A stretch of 64,000 nt of DNA. Source: Larus michahellis. Taxonomy: Eukaryota; Chordata; Aves; Charadriiformes; Laridae. Below the pieces are notes generated by a model that was not told the DNA's origin, made no database searches, and saw nothing but the letters and a program-made list of their open reading frames with translations. Every line of letters starts with the position of its first letter. The first letter of the stretch is position 1. Both the position numbers and the translations under genes were made by a program. Location: the NCBI RefSeq assembly GCF_964199755.1, contig NC_133914.1, forward strand, positions 2,604,001 through 2,668,000, written 5' to 3'. This document shows, piece after piece, positions 12,043 to 24,200 of this stretch.

Positions 12043-12586
12043 GGCACTGGTGAGGCCCCACCTCGAGTACTGCGTTCAGTTTTGGGCCCCTCGCTACAAG
12101 AGGGACATTGAGGTGTTGGAGCGTGTCCAGAGAAGGGCTACAAAGCTGGTGAGGGGCCTGGAGGACAAACCTTATGAAGAACGACTGAGGGAGCTGGGGT
12201 TGTTTAGCCTGGAGAAGAGGAGGCCGAGGGGAGACCTTATCACCCTCTACAACTACCTGAAAGGAGGTTGTAGAGAGATGGGGGCTGACCTCTTCTCCCT
12301 GGTGACAAGTGATAGGACGAGGGGAAACGGGTTCAAGTTACGTCAGGGGAGGTTTAGATTAGATATTAGGAGACATTTTTTCACTGAAAGGGTTATTAAA
12401 CATTGGAATAGGCTGCCCAGGGAGGTGGTGGATTCACCATCCCTGGAGGTGTTTAAAAAAAGGGTAGATGGGGCACTGAGGGACACGGTTTAGAAGTGGC
12501 TCTTATCAGGGTAGGCTAAAGGTTGGACTCGATGATCTTAAAGGTCCCTTCCAACCTCAACAATTCTATGATTCTATGATTCTATG
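12043..12586 (+). mobile_element. Young 5'-truncated CR1 LINE (copy B), nested
   Basis: 544 bp that align without gaps to copy A at 9307-9850, with four substitutions by eye (under 1% divergence). The same ~147-residue reverse-transcriptase C-terminal frame is open (12050-12493). It has landed inside an older CR1, whose two halves flank it. Comparison with other CR1 copies in this window (AGGAAGAAATTCTTTGCTGTGAG at 20993-21015) suggests that a few target bases were lost and not duplicated. Confidence 0.93.
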
Positions 12587-12795
12587 ATTCTTTGCTGTGA
12601 GGGTGGCAGAGCCCTGGCACAGGCTGCCCAGAGAGGTGGGGGAGTCTCCGTCTCTGGAGACATCCCAACCCCGCCTGGAGGCGTTCCTGTGCCACCTGCT
12701 CTGGGTGACCCTGCTCTGGCCAGGGGTGGGACGGGATGATCTCCAGAGGGCCCTTCCAGCCCCCACCGTTCTGTGATTCCGTGATTCTGTGATTG
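12587..12795 (+). mobile_element. Old CR1 LINE, 3' part
   Basis: Continuation of the element broken at 12042. It begins TTCTTTGCTGTGAGGGTGGC, passes through the R-L-P-R/E-V region and a 3' UTR, and ends with TTCTGTGATTC-type octamers. The tail type differs from that of the nested copy, which supports different subfamilies and ages. Confidence 0.88.
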
Positions 12796-15154
12796 GGGTC
12801 AGCTCTGCTGGGCAACTTCTTGCCCCTTGGCATCTGTGCTGTAAAATGTCCCCCTGACCCCTTGTGCTTACTGCTATGGCGTTCTGCTTTAGTTCCTTTG
12901 CACTATATATATATATATGTATATATTAGTCCTGCCTTAAGCAGTTTAATGAATCCAGGCCTTTAGGGAGAATTAACAGTGTATTAACACTGCATCTGAA
13001 AAATTAAAGGAATAGTCAAGCAAATTTCTTTTTATTGACTTTTAGTGAGCCATTTAATCCAAACATCTCGTTAACTGCAATATAACTATACTATATAATG
13101 GGTTTTGCAATAAGAACAATTAGCTCTGCAATTAGCATAAGAGTGAGCGCTCTGCAACTGCCTGCAATTGGCAGTGGGCCTATTAAAAACGTGTCCCGTG
13201 GAGAAAAAATAATAGCGTTTCAGATGGGTAGATTGAAACCGTTTGACTTTAAGCACCAATAATATTTCTTCTATAGATCCAGCATCCCGGATGATTTAGG
13301 GGTGGGGGCGGGAAGGTTAGCTGCTCGGGGCAATCTTATTTCTCCTCTGTCATTGGCGTGGCATCGATCAGCTTGATTTGCGGGGCAGACCATGGAGTCC
13401 TGCAGTAATTAGCCCATCCCGTTAATGCTCGGCCCGTCTGACCTCCCGCGGCGGTTACAAGACGGAGTTGCGGGGTCCTGGGCTGGCAAGCGGCCGGGAG
13501 CACCCACTGCTGGCACCCGGCTCACCCCGAGGGATGCTCGGGGGGGCTGCAGCCGGCGCAGCCTCTGGGGCGGGTGACACGTCCTCGGGCTGGGTTTCTC
13601 CTCTGGGGATTTTCTGTGTCCCCGTGGCTGCCCTCGAGCCCTCTCCTGGGCGAATATCCAGCTGGGATCGTGCCGAAGCGCAGGATGAAGTGGTGATCCA
13701 TCACCCAGGTAAGGACCACCTGCCTCTGCGTGGGGCTCCTCTTGCTCAGAAAACTGAAGACAACAAGGTTTGACATCTCAGGCTATTGAATAAATAATAA
13801 CCATCAAAAATGTCAGCGTTTAGGTTTTATTTAAATCTCCTAGCCAACAACACTAACTTAAACTTGATGATGCACCATTACAGCCTCTGAGAGCATTCTG
13901 CCTGCCAAACAATATGTTCCGTGAAAACTGATATAATCTGCTTGTTATCTGCAGCACCGCCTTGTAGTGGTGCTTTATTGATTTTCTGCACAATCACAGT
14001 AAAAAGTCTTTTTTTTTCCCCCTCTGGTATCTTTTTATGATTCTGGAGGATTTGTTTCCGCTCATCTGTCATTTCTCACCCACTCATATCTTGGCTGTTT
14101 TATAATGGTAAGAAAAAAAAAAAAACACAACCCGCTATTGATTTGCTCAGCCACATTAACAAACATAAAGCTGCCAAGGGGGAGATGGTGATACGTGGAC
14201 GGACGGAGGGATGGGCAGACAGACAGCCTCGCGGGGGGTCCCCGCAGCGGGGACACTCGCAGCAGCTCTGCCGGGCAATGCCGGGCGGCAGCACGGGCTC
14301 GGCCCCTCGCTGCGGGGGAAGGAAGCCCAAATGTTTTCTCAATTACCAGGAACCGCAAAAAGCAACGTTTCCCAACAGTCCTTTGGGAGAGGACGGGGCA
14401 GTGGTGACCCCGGGATCTGGAGCATTTCACCGGGGGGAGCAAAGGGGCTGGGGGGGGGTTGTGCTGAGGAGCGGGGCTGGGGCTGCAACGCGCCTCCTGA
14501 ACGGCCTTTAATAGCTTCAACAGTGAAAATGGAGGAGCAGAAACTTGCTTCGACATTTTTACTGCCTGTGTAATTAAAAACTTAAGCATTCTAGTTGACA
14601 ATATAAATAATTCCTCCCCGGCAATCGATTTACTTTGGAGTAAGGCAGTGGTGACTCAGGGCCAGAGAGGGGGTGGAAAGCAAGGGGGCACAGACGCTCT
14701 CCCTACGCCTTGCTCCATCCCGAATTAGCTGCACGGAGAGAGCAATGCTGGAGACGCGTCGGGTTCTGCAGAGCCCGTCCCAACGCCTCGGGAACAGCAG
14801 CAGCCCCAGAAACTACATGGCTGAGTTGGAGAAATGGAAGCAAAGCGGACACAGGGCAGGCGGCTTCTTTCGTGTCCCCTCTCCCTGTGTGGCGTCGGCC
14901 ACAACCCGTGGTGGATGCATCCCTCCATGGCGGGATGGGAGGTGTTGGATGGCGGGAGGTGAGGAGGAGCGTGGTGGGGAGGCTCTGGCACCTGAAGGGG
15001 GAATCGGGTCCCTGCTGAGGCTGGTCTGTCGCTGGCGGCCGGGTCTCTGCCACGCGTCCGGGACAGGGCACGGCTCTCCCGGAGCCACCACGCTTGAGGA
15101 CCAGGGGAGGGTTGCGGTTCTCCCAGGGAGGGAACGGGCGTGCGAGGGGAGCCA
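12796..15154. other. Intergenic; (TA)n at 12904-12930 and AT-rich island 12,930-13,310
   Basis: No gene was seen. A short (TA)n microsatellite lies at 12,904-12,930. From 12,930 to 13,310 there is unique AT-rich sequence dense in TAAT, ATTAAC and CAATTA cores, a candidate conserved enhancer. 13,780-14,140 is another AT-richer block with an A tract at 14,110. 14,200-15,150 is GC-rich with no recognised exon. Confidence 0.5.
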
Positions 15155-15299
15155 GTGAGTGACACAGAGGTGTCATAGTGGTGGCTCTGATTCAGCCATC
15201 GGGTGTTTGACCCATCCTTCCCACGGTGAGTGACACAGAGGTGTCACAGCAGTGGCTCCAATTCGGCTGTGGGGTGTTTGACCCGTCCTTCCCGCACGG
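15155..15299. repeat. Tandem duplication, 71-bp unit, two copies
   Basis: GTGAGTGACACAGAGGTGTC begins at 15155 and again at 15226, and the following bases match with about 85-90% identity through GGTGTTTGACCC and CCTTCCC. The second copy ends near 15,299, where a third GTGAG starts but then diverges. Confidence 0.85.
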
Positions 15300-18200
15300 G
15301 TGAGCGTTCTCCCTGCGCTGGCACCCGCTCTGCGGGGGGAGCTGGAGCCCAAGGCCCCTTCCCCGTGACACGCTCCATCTCCTGCAATAATCTAAAGTCA
15401 ATTTGCAGTAACAATTGAGAATATCCCCTTTTGATGAATGCCTGTTTGCCTTTAATTTGTTACAAGATGATGAGACTTAAAGGAAACGTTCAGCTGTCGG
15501 GAAAGTGCGCTCTTAAGACACTTACGTTTGTGAACTCTGGTATCGTTTACTAAGCCATTTTCCAGGGACTCTCCGCCGACTCCCAGCATCGTCAGTGCTG
15601 GATTTTCTGTCTCTCTCACATTTTCTAATGCAGCAGGCTGAATATTTTACATTTAGGAAGCCTACCTGTGCCTTGGTGAGATTTAGAGGCTTTGAAATGT
15701 CACTTGCCATATGTTGCCATTATTACTATGAACAGCATTCAGATGAAGAGCTTTTTCTTACAGCTCTGTAGCGCCAGACCTTTGCACGTCCCAGGGTGCC
15801 AAACGAGCCCCTCGTTTAAAGGCCAGTGATAATCCCAGCCCTGCCCTGCGAGGCACCTACTTCACTTCCAGCCTCTGAGTCGGTCCCTTTGAGATCGGGT
15901 GGTGGATTCGGCCGGGGCCGGTAGCGCATCCCCAGCAGCGCCCACCACATCAGGGTGCCCGTGTGGCACGGGGGGGCCTGGCTGGGCAATGCCAGCGGAG
16001 TCCTTCATCTCCACCTAAAGTCCTCCTGGAGCTCAGGCAAACCCCTCCAGTCCCCGCATTCTCCTTTGTAGCGGAGAGGCTCCCTCAGGGAGGATTCAGT
16101 CCTCATAAGAGAGAGAGAGAGGGCGTTTTTCCCCTGCGATATCACACATTTGTAGGTCTGACTCGCTGATTTACTGCCTGCCCTGCCCTGTCCCCGGGAT
16201 CCGCTCGGTGCCCGGCCCAGCTGGTGGCATCGGCTGAGGAACCCAGGGGATGCCTGGAAAAGGCTGGGCTGGGACCTGCTGGAGTTTGAGTCTCTTTGAT
16301 CCACCTCTGCCTACCAGAAATGTCGAAACGTCAGATTGAAACAGTGTCACGGTGGGAGGAGGCTGAACAAAAGCACACAGAGGCGGAAAACCCTCCTGGA
16401 GAAGGAAGGGGAGAGCTGCCGGCACCCTGCCTGCGCAGAGCGGCGTGGGGGGTCCCTCCCCGGCTGGAGTCCCCACGTCTTCGAGACGAGCAGAAATTGA
16501 GACAGGTTGTTCCTTCAGTGGAGAGGACAGTAAGCGTCGCAGCCTTCCTGCAGACAGCACGTCCCTCGGCTTGGTCACCGCCTGGCCCAAGGGTGTCCCG
16601 CTGCCGGGCACCGCGGCCGTTCCCATGCGTGGGTAAATGCGTGTGCAGCAGGATGGGAGCATCAGCGACGCACAACCCACAGGAGAAGCCGGAGCACGAC
16701 AGCAGGTCCCAAAACCAGGATGTTTTTTCTGCTCTTCCCCCACAACTTTACTTCTACTTTCCTTTAAAGAAGGCAAAGATACAGAGGGGGGGGGGAAATC
16801 TCTTTGCGTTTCTGAGAGCTATGAAATAATCATGCGGTGTTTCCCTTCATCACTACTAATCACAAGAGCAAGCTCTCACAAAGAATTAGTTTGCACTAAA
16901 CCTTTTGTAAATCTCCGAAGCCACAGATGTGAGATGGCAGAACTGGAGATTATGACTTTTAAGTTCAATTCATTACCTCAAATTAGCATCAAACTACCCG
17001 GCCTCGTAAGCAGCGCTCTGGCGTACCCCGACCCGAGCCGTTGGCTGTTGAAACCCAGCAGCTCCGCTTGGGTTAGTCAGCGCAGGGTGGGGGGAGCGCA
17101 AGGCTGGAGAGGAACTGTTCGTATTGCATCGCATTCAGAAGAGCATCTTCTCTCCTGCTAGAACGTATCATTGCGTTATTAGGCAAAATAGATTTTAGCA
17201 TTGATTTACCACCCCCGTTGGAAAGGGGTTTGCCCGTGTCACCTCCCGCGGCCGCGTGTCCTCAGCCGGGTGGCGAGGGAGGAAGGAAACCTGCTGTGAG
17301 ATCTCCAGTGGTGCCTGTTCTTGTCCCCTGACAGGAGCAGAAAAGGGGCGGGCAGGCTCCGGATAGCGTTATTATTGTTTGCACCTATCAAGAAAAAAAG
17401 TCTGTTGCAACCTGGAGACAGCAGAGGAAGGAGCTGCTGACAGGGCTGGTGGCTCCCGCTCCCCTGCTCCGGGGGGAAAATGCGTGAATACATTACGCCT
17501 CCAAGAGCAGCGGAAACTTCAGAAATCATTTCTGAAACTGATGACGGTGAAATTTCAAGAATATCGCTGCGGGATGCTGGAAGGAATCAGGGCAGTGGGA
17601 AACCCAAAGCTGGGCCACCAGGGCTCCCGCAGGAGGGCTGCAAGGGGCCGCGCTTCTGAGAGTGGGGGCAGGAGGGAGATCCGAGCCCTGGCGTCGGCGG
17701 AGCAGCACGGGGCCCTGAATCGGCCCAGATGGGGCAGGGAAACAGAGATTCCCAGGCACCCCGAGGATCTCTCTGTTGGTTTGGGAAAACTCAGGGCAGA
17801 ATTTACACAAGGATCCCAAGGCCAGGCTGTTTCCATATTGCCTGTTCGCTCAGCTTCCCCGTATTGAATCCTGGAGGAATTCTCCTTGTGAGGCTCCCCA
17901 GCGGAAGATCATCCCCAGGGCAGCTCCTTCACCCGCGGCCGTGGAGTAGCTGGACGGACCGAGAGTGCTCAGAGCACCAGGCAAACAGAGTCTCTAATTA
18001 CCTTTACTCATTTTTGCATGAATTGGACGTGAACTATCAGGTCTCTTTTCCAAAGCACTTTCTGAAACTGCAGCAGCCCCCGAAGCTGCCTCCTCCCAGC
18101 CCAGCTGCTGAGGTTTGCCGGGGGGATCACCGTCTCCAGCAGCTGGCGATCCCCCAGGGTGCGAAAGGAGCCGGGAGAGGCCCAGGCTGGTGCCCGCGGT

Positions 18201-18898
18201 GGGACACCGGGTGCCACAGAGCCCGCCAGGAGCCGCGTGGTCCTGCCAGGAGCACCTCGAGCCCTTCTGGAGGGGCGAGAGCGGAGCACACCGAGGACAC
18301 GGCCAGCTCCAGCAGCCTGGGGAGACGCTGTGCCCCCTCCCTGTGCCGACAGCCCGTCTGCGGAGGCAGCTCATCACTCAACACACAATCCAGATTTATT
18401 TATACGTGCGCAACAGAGGGAAATGGCTTTGCTGCCGGGATCAATCCTTCAATCTAATGCCTCTCACTCCATTGTAACTGTATCTCATGACCTTCTCAGG
18501 GATTTTCAGCTTTTTCACTTGATGGAACAAGAGCTGTGGAGAGAAGGACGTAAGAATAAAGGAAAGAGCTCTCTGGTTTCCATTCAATACAGAATGACCT
18601 GGGCAGGAAAGGAAAACTCATGAGTTATGATGATACACAGTTTAGATCTTTGCTGCACCCGGTGATGCTCTGTGTTACGCCTTTGTGTTTTTTAATGCAG
18701 AGGTCGCCTACTTGAGCACCTTTTGCCACTCGTGAAATCCCCCCGCCGACACATCGCCCTCGCTCCAGCCTCTGCGCAGCCACAGCTCCTTTGCCGCGTT
18801 TCCGAGGGGATTTGTCGACGGCAGAGGGAGACCGTGAGGGTGCAGGAGGGCTGGGCGAAGGATCCTGGCTCCTCCAGACCACAGTCACCAAAAGGCCC
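15300..18898. other. Intergenic, no gene seen
   Basis: Unique sequence. AT-richer, repeat-free islands lie at 15,400-15,780, 16,830-17,000 and 18,390-18,700 and might be regulatory. The other parts are GC-rich with GC-driven open frames. There is a 10-bp G tract near 16,787. Confidence 0.5.
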
Positions 18899-19383
18899 TG
18901 TCCTGGTTTCAGAGACAGTTAATTTTCTTTCTAGTGGATGTTTTGTTTCGGATTTGGTATGAACGGAATGTCAACAATGCACACTGTTTTAGTTGTTGCC
19001 AGGTGATGTTTACATTTTTCAAGGACTTTTTTCAGCTTCCCCTGGAAGCTGAGAGGAAGCCCAGGCGGAACGATGGAATGGCCAATAGAGCATTCCATAC
19101 CATGGACGTCATGTCCACTATATAAAGGGGAGTTGGCCGCGGGGGGATCCACCATCACTGCTCCGGGTGATGCCAGTTCACCATTCACCAGGCAGTGAGG
19201 GTGACTTGTGTCATTATTGTTATTATTATTTTCCTTTTCCATTATGATACCATCTTTATCTCAACCCACAAGTTTTCTTCCTTTTTCTCTTTCCCCTCCT
19301 TTTCTCCCCCTTCTCCCCACCCTGGCGGGGGGTGAGCGAGCGGCTGCGTGGGTCCCCATTGCCGGCTGGGGTTAGACCCTGAC
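18899..19383 (+). mobile_element. Solo LTR of an avian endogenous retrovirus
   Basis: It begins TGTCCTGGTTTCAG and contains GTTTTAGTTGTTGCCAGG, CAAGGACTTTT, a CCAAT at 19082, GACGTCATG and a TATATAAA at 19119. A TTATTATT stretch, CTTTATCTCAACCCACAAG and a closing GTGAGCGAGCGGCTGCGTGG ... GGCTGGGGTTAGACC follow. This order matches an LTR family common in bird genomes. No retroviral coding sequence adjoins it, so it is a solo LTR left by recombination. The 3' boundary is uncertain by several bases, and no clear target duplication was found. Confidence 0.85.
19119..19126 (+). promoter_or_regulatory. TATA box of the solo LTR
   Basis: TATATAAAGGGG lies inside the U3-like part of the LTR, 37 bp after a CCAAT motif and just after a CRE-like GACGTCA. 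It looks intact, so the LTR might still start transcription toward higher coordinates. Confidence 0.55.
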
Positions 19384-20644
19384 CGACCTTTCCGCAGGAG
19401 CTGCCGGTGCGGGGACGCTGCCATGGCTCTGCTGTGCCCTGCTCCCGAGCGCTCACCCAGCTGGAACCGAAGGCCAGGACGGTTCGGGGATTGCCCGGCC
19501 CTTCCTCCCTGCATTCGATCAAGGGATGCTCCAGTGAGCCAGAAACCGAACCGCCAAAGCCATCGGATCTCAGCAGCGCCACGACCAGACCCATCGCTCC
19601 CAGCCCACAGGCAGTGCTGTCTCCCCGCACGGACACCCGCGCCCTCCTCTCCCAATCTGTTTTCATCCATTTTTCATCGCTCTGGCAGCGCCGGGGCCGT
19701 GTCGCAGCCGTGGCCGGAGCGTGGCTGGTGCAGGTTTTTCCACCTTGGTTTTTGAGCAGGCTGGCGTGGGAAGGGGGGCCGCAGCCTCCCGCCCCGCCAC
19801 GACCAGCCCCCCCGGTGTATTTCCAGGCAGGGTCCTGGCCGTGCCCTGGGCGGGTGTGCCAAGGACTGGGCTTGGTGGCTCCCAGGGCTGGTCCCCAAGT
19901 GCCGCCGCCTCCCCCAGAGCTCGGACCCACCGCACAGAGCCCTGGCACGTCCGTCAGTGCCGACCCTGCGCTGAGCATCCGGGAGGGCAACGGGGTCGGG
20001 AGCCGAATCCCCCGCTCCCCCCTGCCTGCCTGCACGAGGGCACGCGTCCCACAGCAGCGGTACAGTAACAGTCCATTAATTATGCCATTTAATTAGATAA
20101 CGAATATTCATATTTCAGTAATGACTCTGCTGCTCATTCTGCATTTAGATCCTCGTGCTGCAGTGACGCAGCCTTTACCCGTTCGCTCACTCCTAATGAA
20201 CAACCACTTAGAATTTTAAAAAGTGGAGGATATCTTTCTGAGTTAATTAGCTTGAAATTAGCTTAATCACAGCTCATTTAAACTTATCTAAACAACAGCA
20301 CGAGGAACTCTAGGAAAACTTGGGCTCAGTCTTACTCAGCTCTCCACCCTGATGCCGGCTGGCCAGGGATGCCAAGCGCTGCGCCGCGGTCCAGCCCTGC
20401 TCTGGCTCCGCTGCGGTGGCCCCGACCCAGCCCCAGTGGTCAGAGGTGGCTCAGCACTGCAGTGGCCCCATTGCCCCCATTCCTTGGACGGGGCCAGGGC
20501 CTTGCAGCACCTCCAGCGGCTGCTCTTGTCCCCCAGCAGTACAGGGATGGGAGGTCCGTGCACTGGCCATTGGGAACAGCCAGCACGCTGCCACAGCTGC
20601 CCAGGGGCCGGGACACAGATGCCATCAGTGCTGCCCCGGTGAGC
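19384..20644. other. Intergenic; AT-rich island 20,060-20,330
   Basis: 19,384-20,050 is GC-rich with no recognisable exon. 20,060-20,330 is AT-rich and unique, with repeated TTAATTA, TTAATTAG and GAGTTAATTAGC homeodomain-type cores, a candidate enhancer. Confidence 0.5.
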
Positions 20645-21213
20645 TCGACCTCGGTACTTGGCACCTCTACTCCGCGCTCGTGAGACCCCACCTGGCGTCC
20701 TGTGTCCAGCTCTGGAGCCCTCAGCACAAGAAGGACATGGACCTGTTGGAGTGGGGCCAGAGGAGGCCATGAAGATGATCCGAGGGCTGGAGCCCCTCTG
20801 CTGTGGGGACAGGCTGAGAGAGCTGGGGGGGTTCAGCCTGGAGAAGAGAAGGCTCCGGGGAGACCTTCCAGCCCCTTCCAGTCCCTCAAGGGGCTCCAGG
20901 AGAGCTGGGGAGGGACTCTGGATCAGGGAGGGTAATGATAGGACGAGGGGTGACAGTTTCAAACTGAAGGAGGGGAGATTTAGATGCGATCTGAGGAAGA
21001 AATTCTTTGCTGTGAGGGGGGTGAGCCCCTGGCCCAGGTTGCCCAGAGAAGCTGTGGCTGCCCCATCCCTGGAGGGGTTCAAGGCCAGGTTGGACGGGGC
21101 TTGGAGCAACCTGGGCTGGTGGGAGGTGTCCCTGCCCAGGGCAGGGGGTGGCACTGGGTGGGCTCTAATGTCCCTTCCAACCCGAACCATTCTGTGATTC
21201 TATGATTCTATGA
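20645..21213 (+). mobile_element. CR1 LINE 3' fragment, older
   Basis: It starts in the reverse-transcriptase segment reading [11 protein letters not shown] and continues through the [19 protein letters not shown] region, with frameshifts. It then passes through GTAATGATAGGACGAGGGGTGACAG to a 3' UTR with GGGTGGCACTGGGTGGGCT and an ATTCTGTGATTCTATGATTC tail. The frame is broken, so it is not functional. Confidence 0.9.
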
Positions 21214-24200
21214 AATGGAGCGGCTCCGAGCCTCCGCCTGCCCCTTGGCATGAGCCAGGCACCGGCGCTTACGAGGTCAGCCCTGGCCGCTGCCTGTCCT
21301 GGCAGGCTGCTGCTCCCTGGTAATCGGAAAAGCCGGCATAAGCAGGAAGACATGATATAATTTAGACTGTCACTGCCGCCGCAATTAAGCGTGCTATTCC
21401 TCATCCTGCTATCTCCAAATGCAGGCGTAAGGAGCAATAAACACCCTGCCAGGTCCCGCTCCCGCAGCCTGCTGCCCCTGCCCAGCAGAGCCACCGAGCT
21501 GCCTCACGCTGGGATGTGGCATTCCAGTTCTCTAACCACCGTAATCACTGGGACGGCAGCGACGCCAGGCAGAGCCTTGCACGGTGCGGGGCCAGGAGCT
21601 GAGGGGAGTGCAGAGCAAGGTCCCTGCTGCCAGCGGCCAGTCGAACAAAGACACCTCCTTGCTCTTCAAAAGTGGCAGAGCAGCCACTGGCACCTCCGTC
21701 CCCGGCCACTTCATGCTCCAGGCCACCACGGCTCACGTGAGCTGGGGAAAGGTCCCTCCGTCTCCCGTGTCCCCGGTGATATGTCCTGCATTGGGACCCT
21801 GGCACCCAGACATGGGGCTGCAACACCCAAATCCCAACCCTGAACATTTAAATAAACAGCGGGAAGGCTCCTGCCAGGGCACACGCGGCTGCTGCCAGCA
21901 CCGACGCCAGCGCAGGGCAGAAAAGGGGGAGTCCCCAGCAGGGTAAGGCTGGGGACTGCAGCAGCGTGGGGAGGATTATCATGGATGGGACTGAGCGCCG
22001 GGAGACCCTGGGGAGGAGCAGGGACCCTCTGGGACATGGGGGAGGACACGGGATGGGAACAGCCCCAGGGAAAGAGCCCCGGGGCCGGGAGGGGGCAACT
22101 GCCTGTGCTGGGTCACCTGGGCCAGGGGAGAGCCCCTGGCTCGAGTGTAAACCAGAAATGACTTTCATTAATATGCTGTTTTCTGTGCAACCCGGTTCCC
22201 AATTCTGTAGTCACTCGTGATCTGCCACGGATCTATTTACTGCACCTGCTGCAGCTGCGGACGAGTAATTTCACTGCCTGTCTGACTGCGAGGAGCCTGA
22301 GACGGTCGTCCCTGGCTGGGCTTTACAAAAAATGACTCTAACTCTTAACAGTTCTGTAATTCTGGTCAGCTGAGGGTCCTGTTGGGTGGAAGGGGATGTC
22401 CGGGAGCAGTGGCTGCAGGTGGATGTCATCTCGGCCCCCTGCCTCAGTCCTCAAGTCCTCCCGGTTCCTCCTGTGAGATGTTCCAGCCCTCACTGGTTGC
22501 GCACAGTCCACAGACGTGAGACGCAGCCTGCTCCTTTCTCTGCCAGATTGATTTGAATATTAATTGTATGTGACCTGTTGACTTCAGCTCATGCAGAATC
22601 CACCCCACAATTAGTTTACTTAACTGCTCTGTCTCCTGCAATAGCTGTCAAGAATAATGAATTAACCCTGAATTTGATCCTGAACAGAGAAACTTTGCAC
22701 TGGAACAAGGTTATTATTTCATGTGCTTTTCAGAGTCCTTGAACTCTATGTTAAGATCTAATCAATTGAACATCTGGGTTTCCTGGAGGCTGAGGCAGGA
22801 TCATGCAATATTTACATCAATATTCTGAGATCAAAGATGGCTACAGGTCTTGGAAAAAACCTCCATGCAGAGGGATAAAACGGAGGGGAGGAAATCAGAG
22901 TTGAAATCCGAGTCCTGCCGAGTCCTGTCCAGACAGAGCATGGCCAGGGGAGGATGTGAAGAGGTCCCTCAGCATCGCAGGGGATCTGTTGGGACCATGA
23001 GAAGGGCAGCAGGGAGGCAGCAGTGTTTTCTTTCTTCAAAGAGAGCAGATAACATTGCCAGCACCGCTCCTGCAGAAACCAGTTCCTATTTCTATACAAG
23101 TTTGGTGTTGGCCGCCGTATTGCTAAAGGCCTTCTGTCCCCTCCAGCCGAGCAAATGTCCTTGTTGTTCCATGAGGAGCATCTCTCGGGTTCCAGAGAGC
23201 CCTGCAGTCCTGGTGGGCTGCCGCGGGCCGGGCTCCCCTGCCGGGGTTTCTGCGCCTGACGCAAGCTGGGGATGCGTGGGGCGAGCGCAGGCCAGGGCGG
23301 CGCGGGAGGGAGCCCCTCGGTCCGGGGATCGAGCCACGGCACCCCTCAGGAGTTTGTTCATTCCTCTGCTCCCTCCCCAAACCGCCACGTTTCTCATCTA
23401 GCTTCAACTTCAAAGAGGAAGGAAGACCCTTTAAAGCCAAATTTCAGCTTGCAGAGCAAGTTCCGCAGCAAATTCCCCCTGCGAGCGCCGGGGAGCTGCG
23501 TGGAGCAGGAGATGCTGATGGCAGTGCCAGCCCGGCTGCCGTGATAAATACGGAGGAGAGCGGAGAAAGGTGAAAGCAGAAACCCTCAGAGATCTCATTA
23601 GCGGGAAGCATCCTCCGATTGATGCCTTATGGTTGTCGAACCCCAGTCTGCTCAAGCGTTCAACCCAAAGCACGAGAGATGCGTACCCTGCTCACAAAGG
23701 GGGACACCGCGGCCGGGCCGGGCCGGGGAGATGCAATTACCTCCGACACGAGAGGTCTGGGCTGTAGTTTTTACCCAAGCACACGCCGAGCTGTGTCAGC
23801 AGCTGGCTGCCCGTCTCCTCGCTGCGGAGATGGAGAACTGCCCATCCGTACCCGCCGCAGAGCCAGGGCTGAGGCTGACCAGGGACCCCCGGCTGGAGGG
23901 GAAGGGGCTGTGCCCCAAGACAGCGGCTGGACGTCTTTATCCTGCTGTGCACGGTCCTCACTGATGAAATCAGAGGTGGAGCCCGGGCGGCCCCGTTTGC
24001 AGCCTGGTTACACAGGGCTGGGGCAGTTCTGCTGGAGGATAACGGGCGGCTCACCCAGGTAGGGATCCATCTAATTGCGGGTTTGCTACAGGAATGGATT
24101 ATTTCCGCCGTGCCGGTACTTACCAGGAGCAGCTCCCTTCGAGGACACTCTTATTTCCCATATCGTGAAAAATTTAAGCACTATTTAGGGCCTGTTTTAC

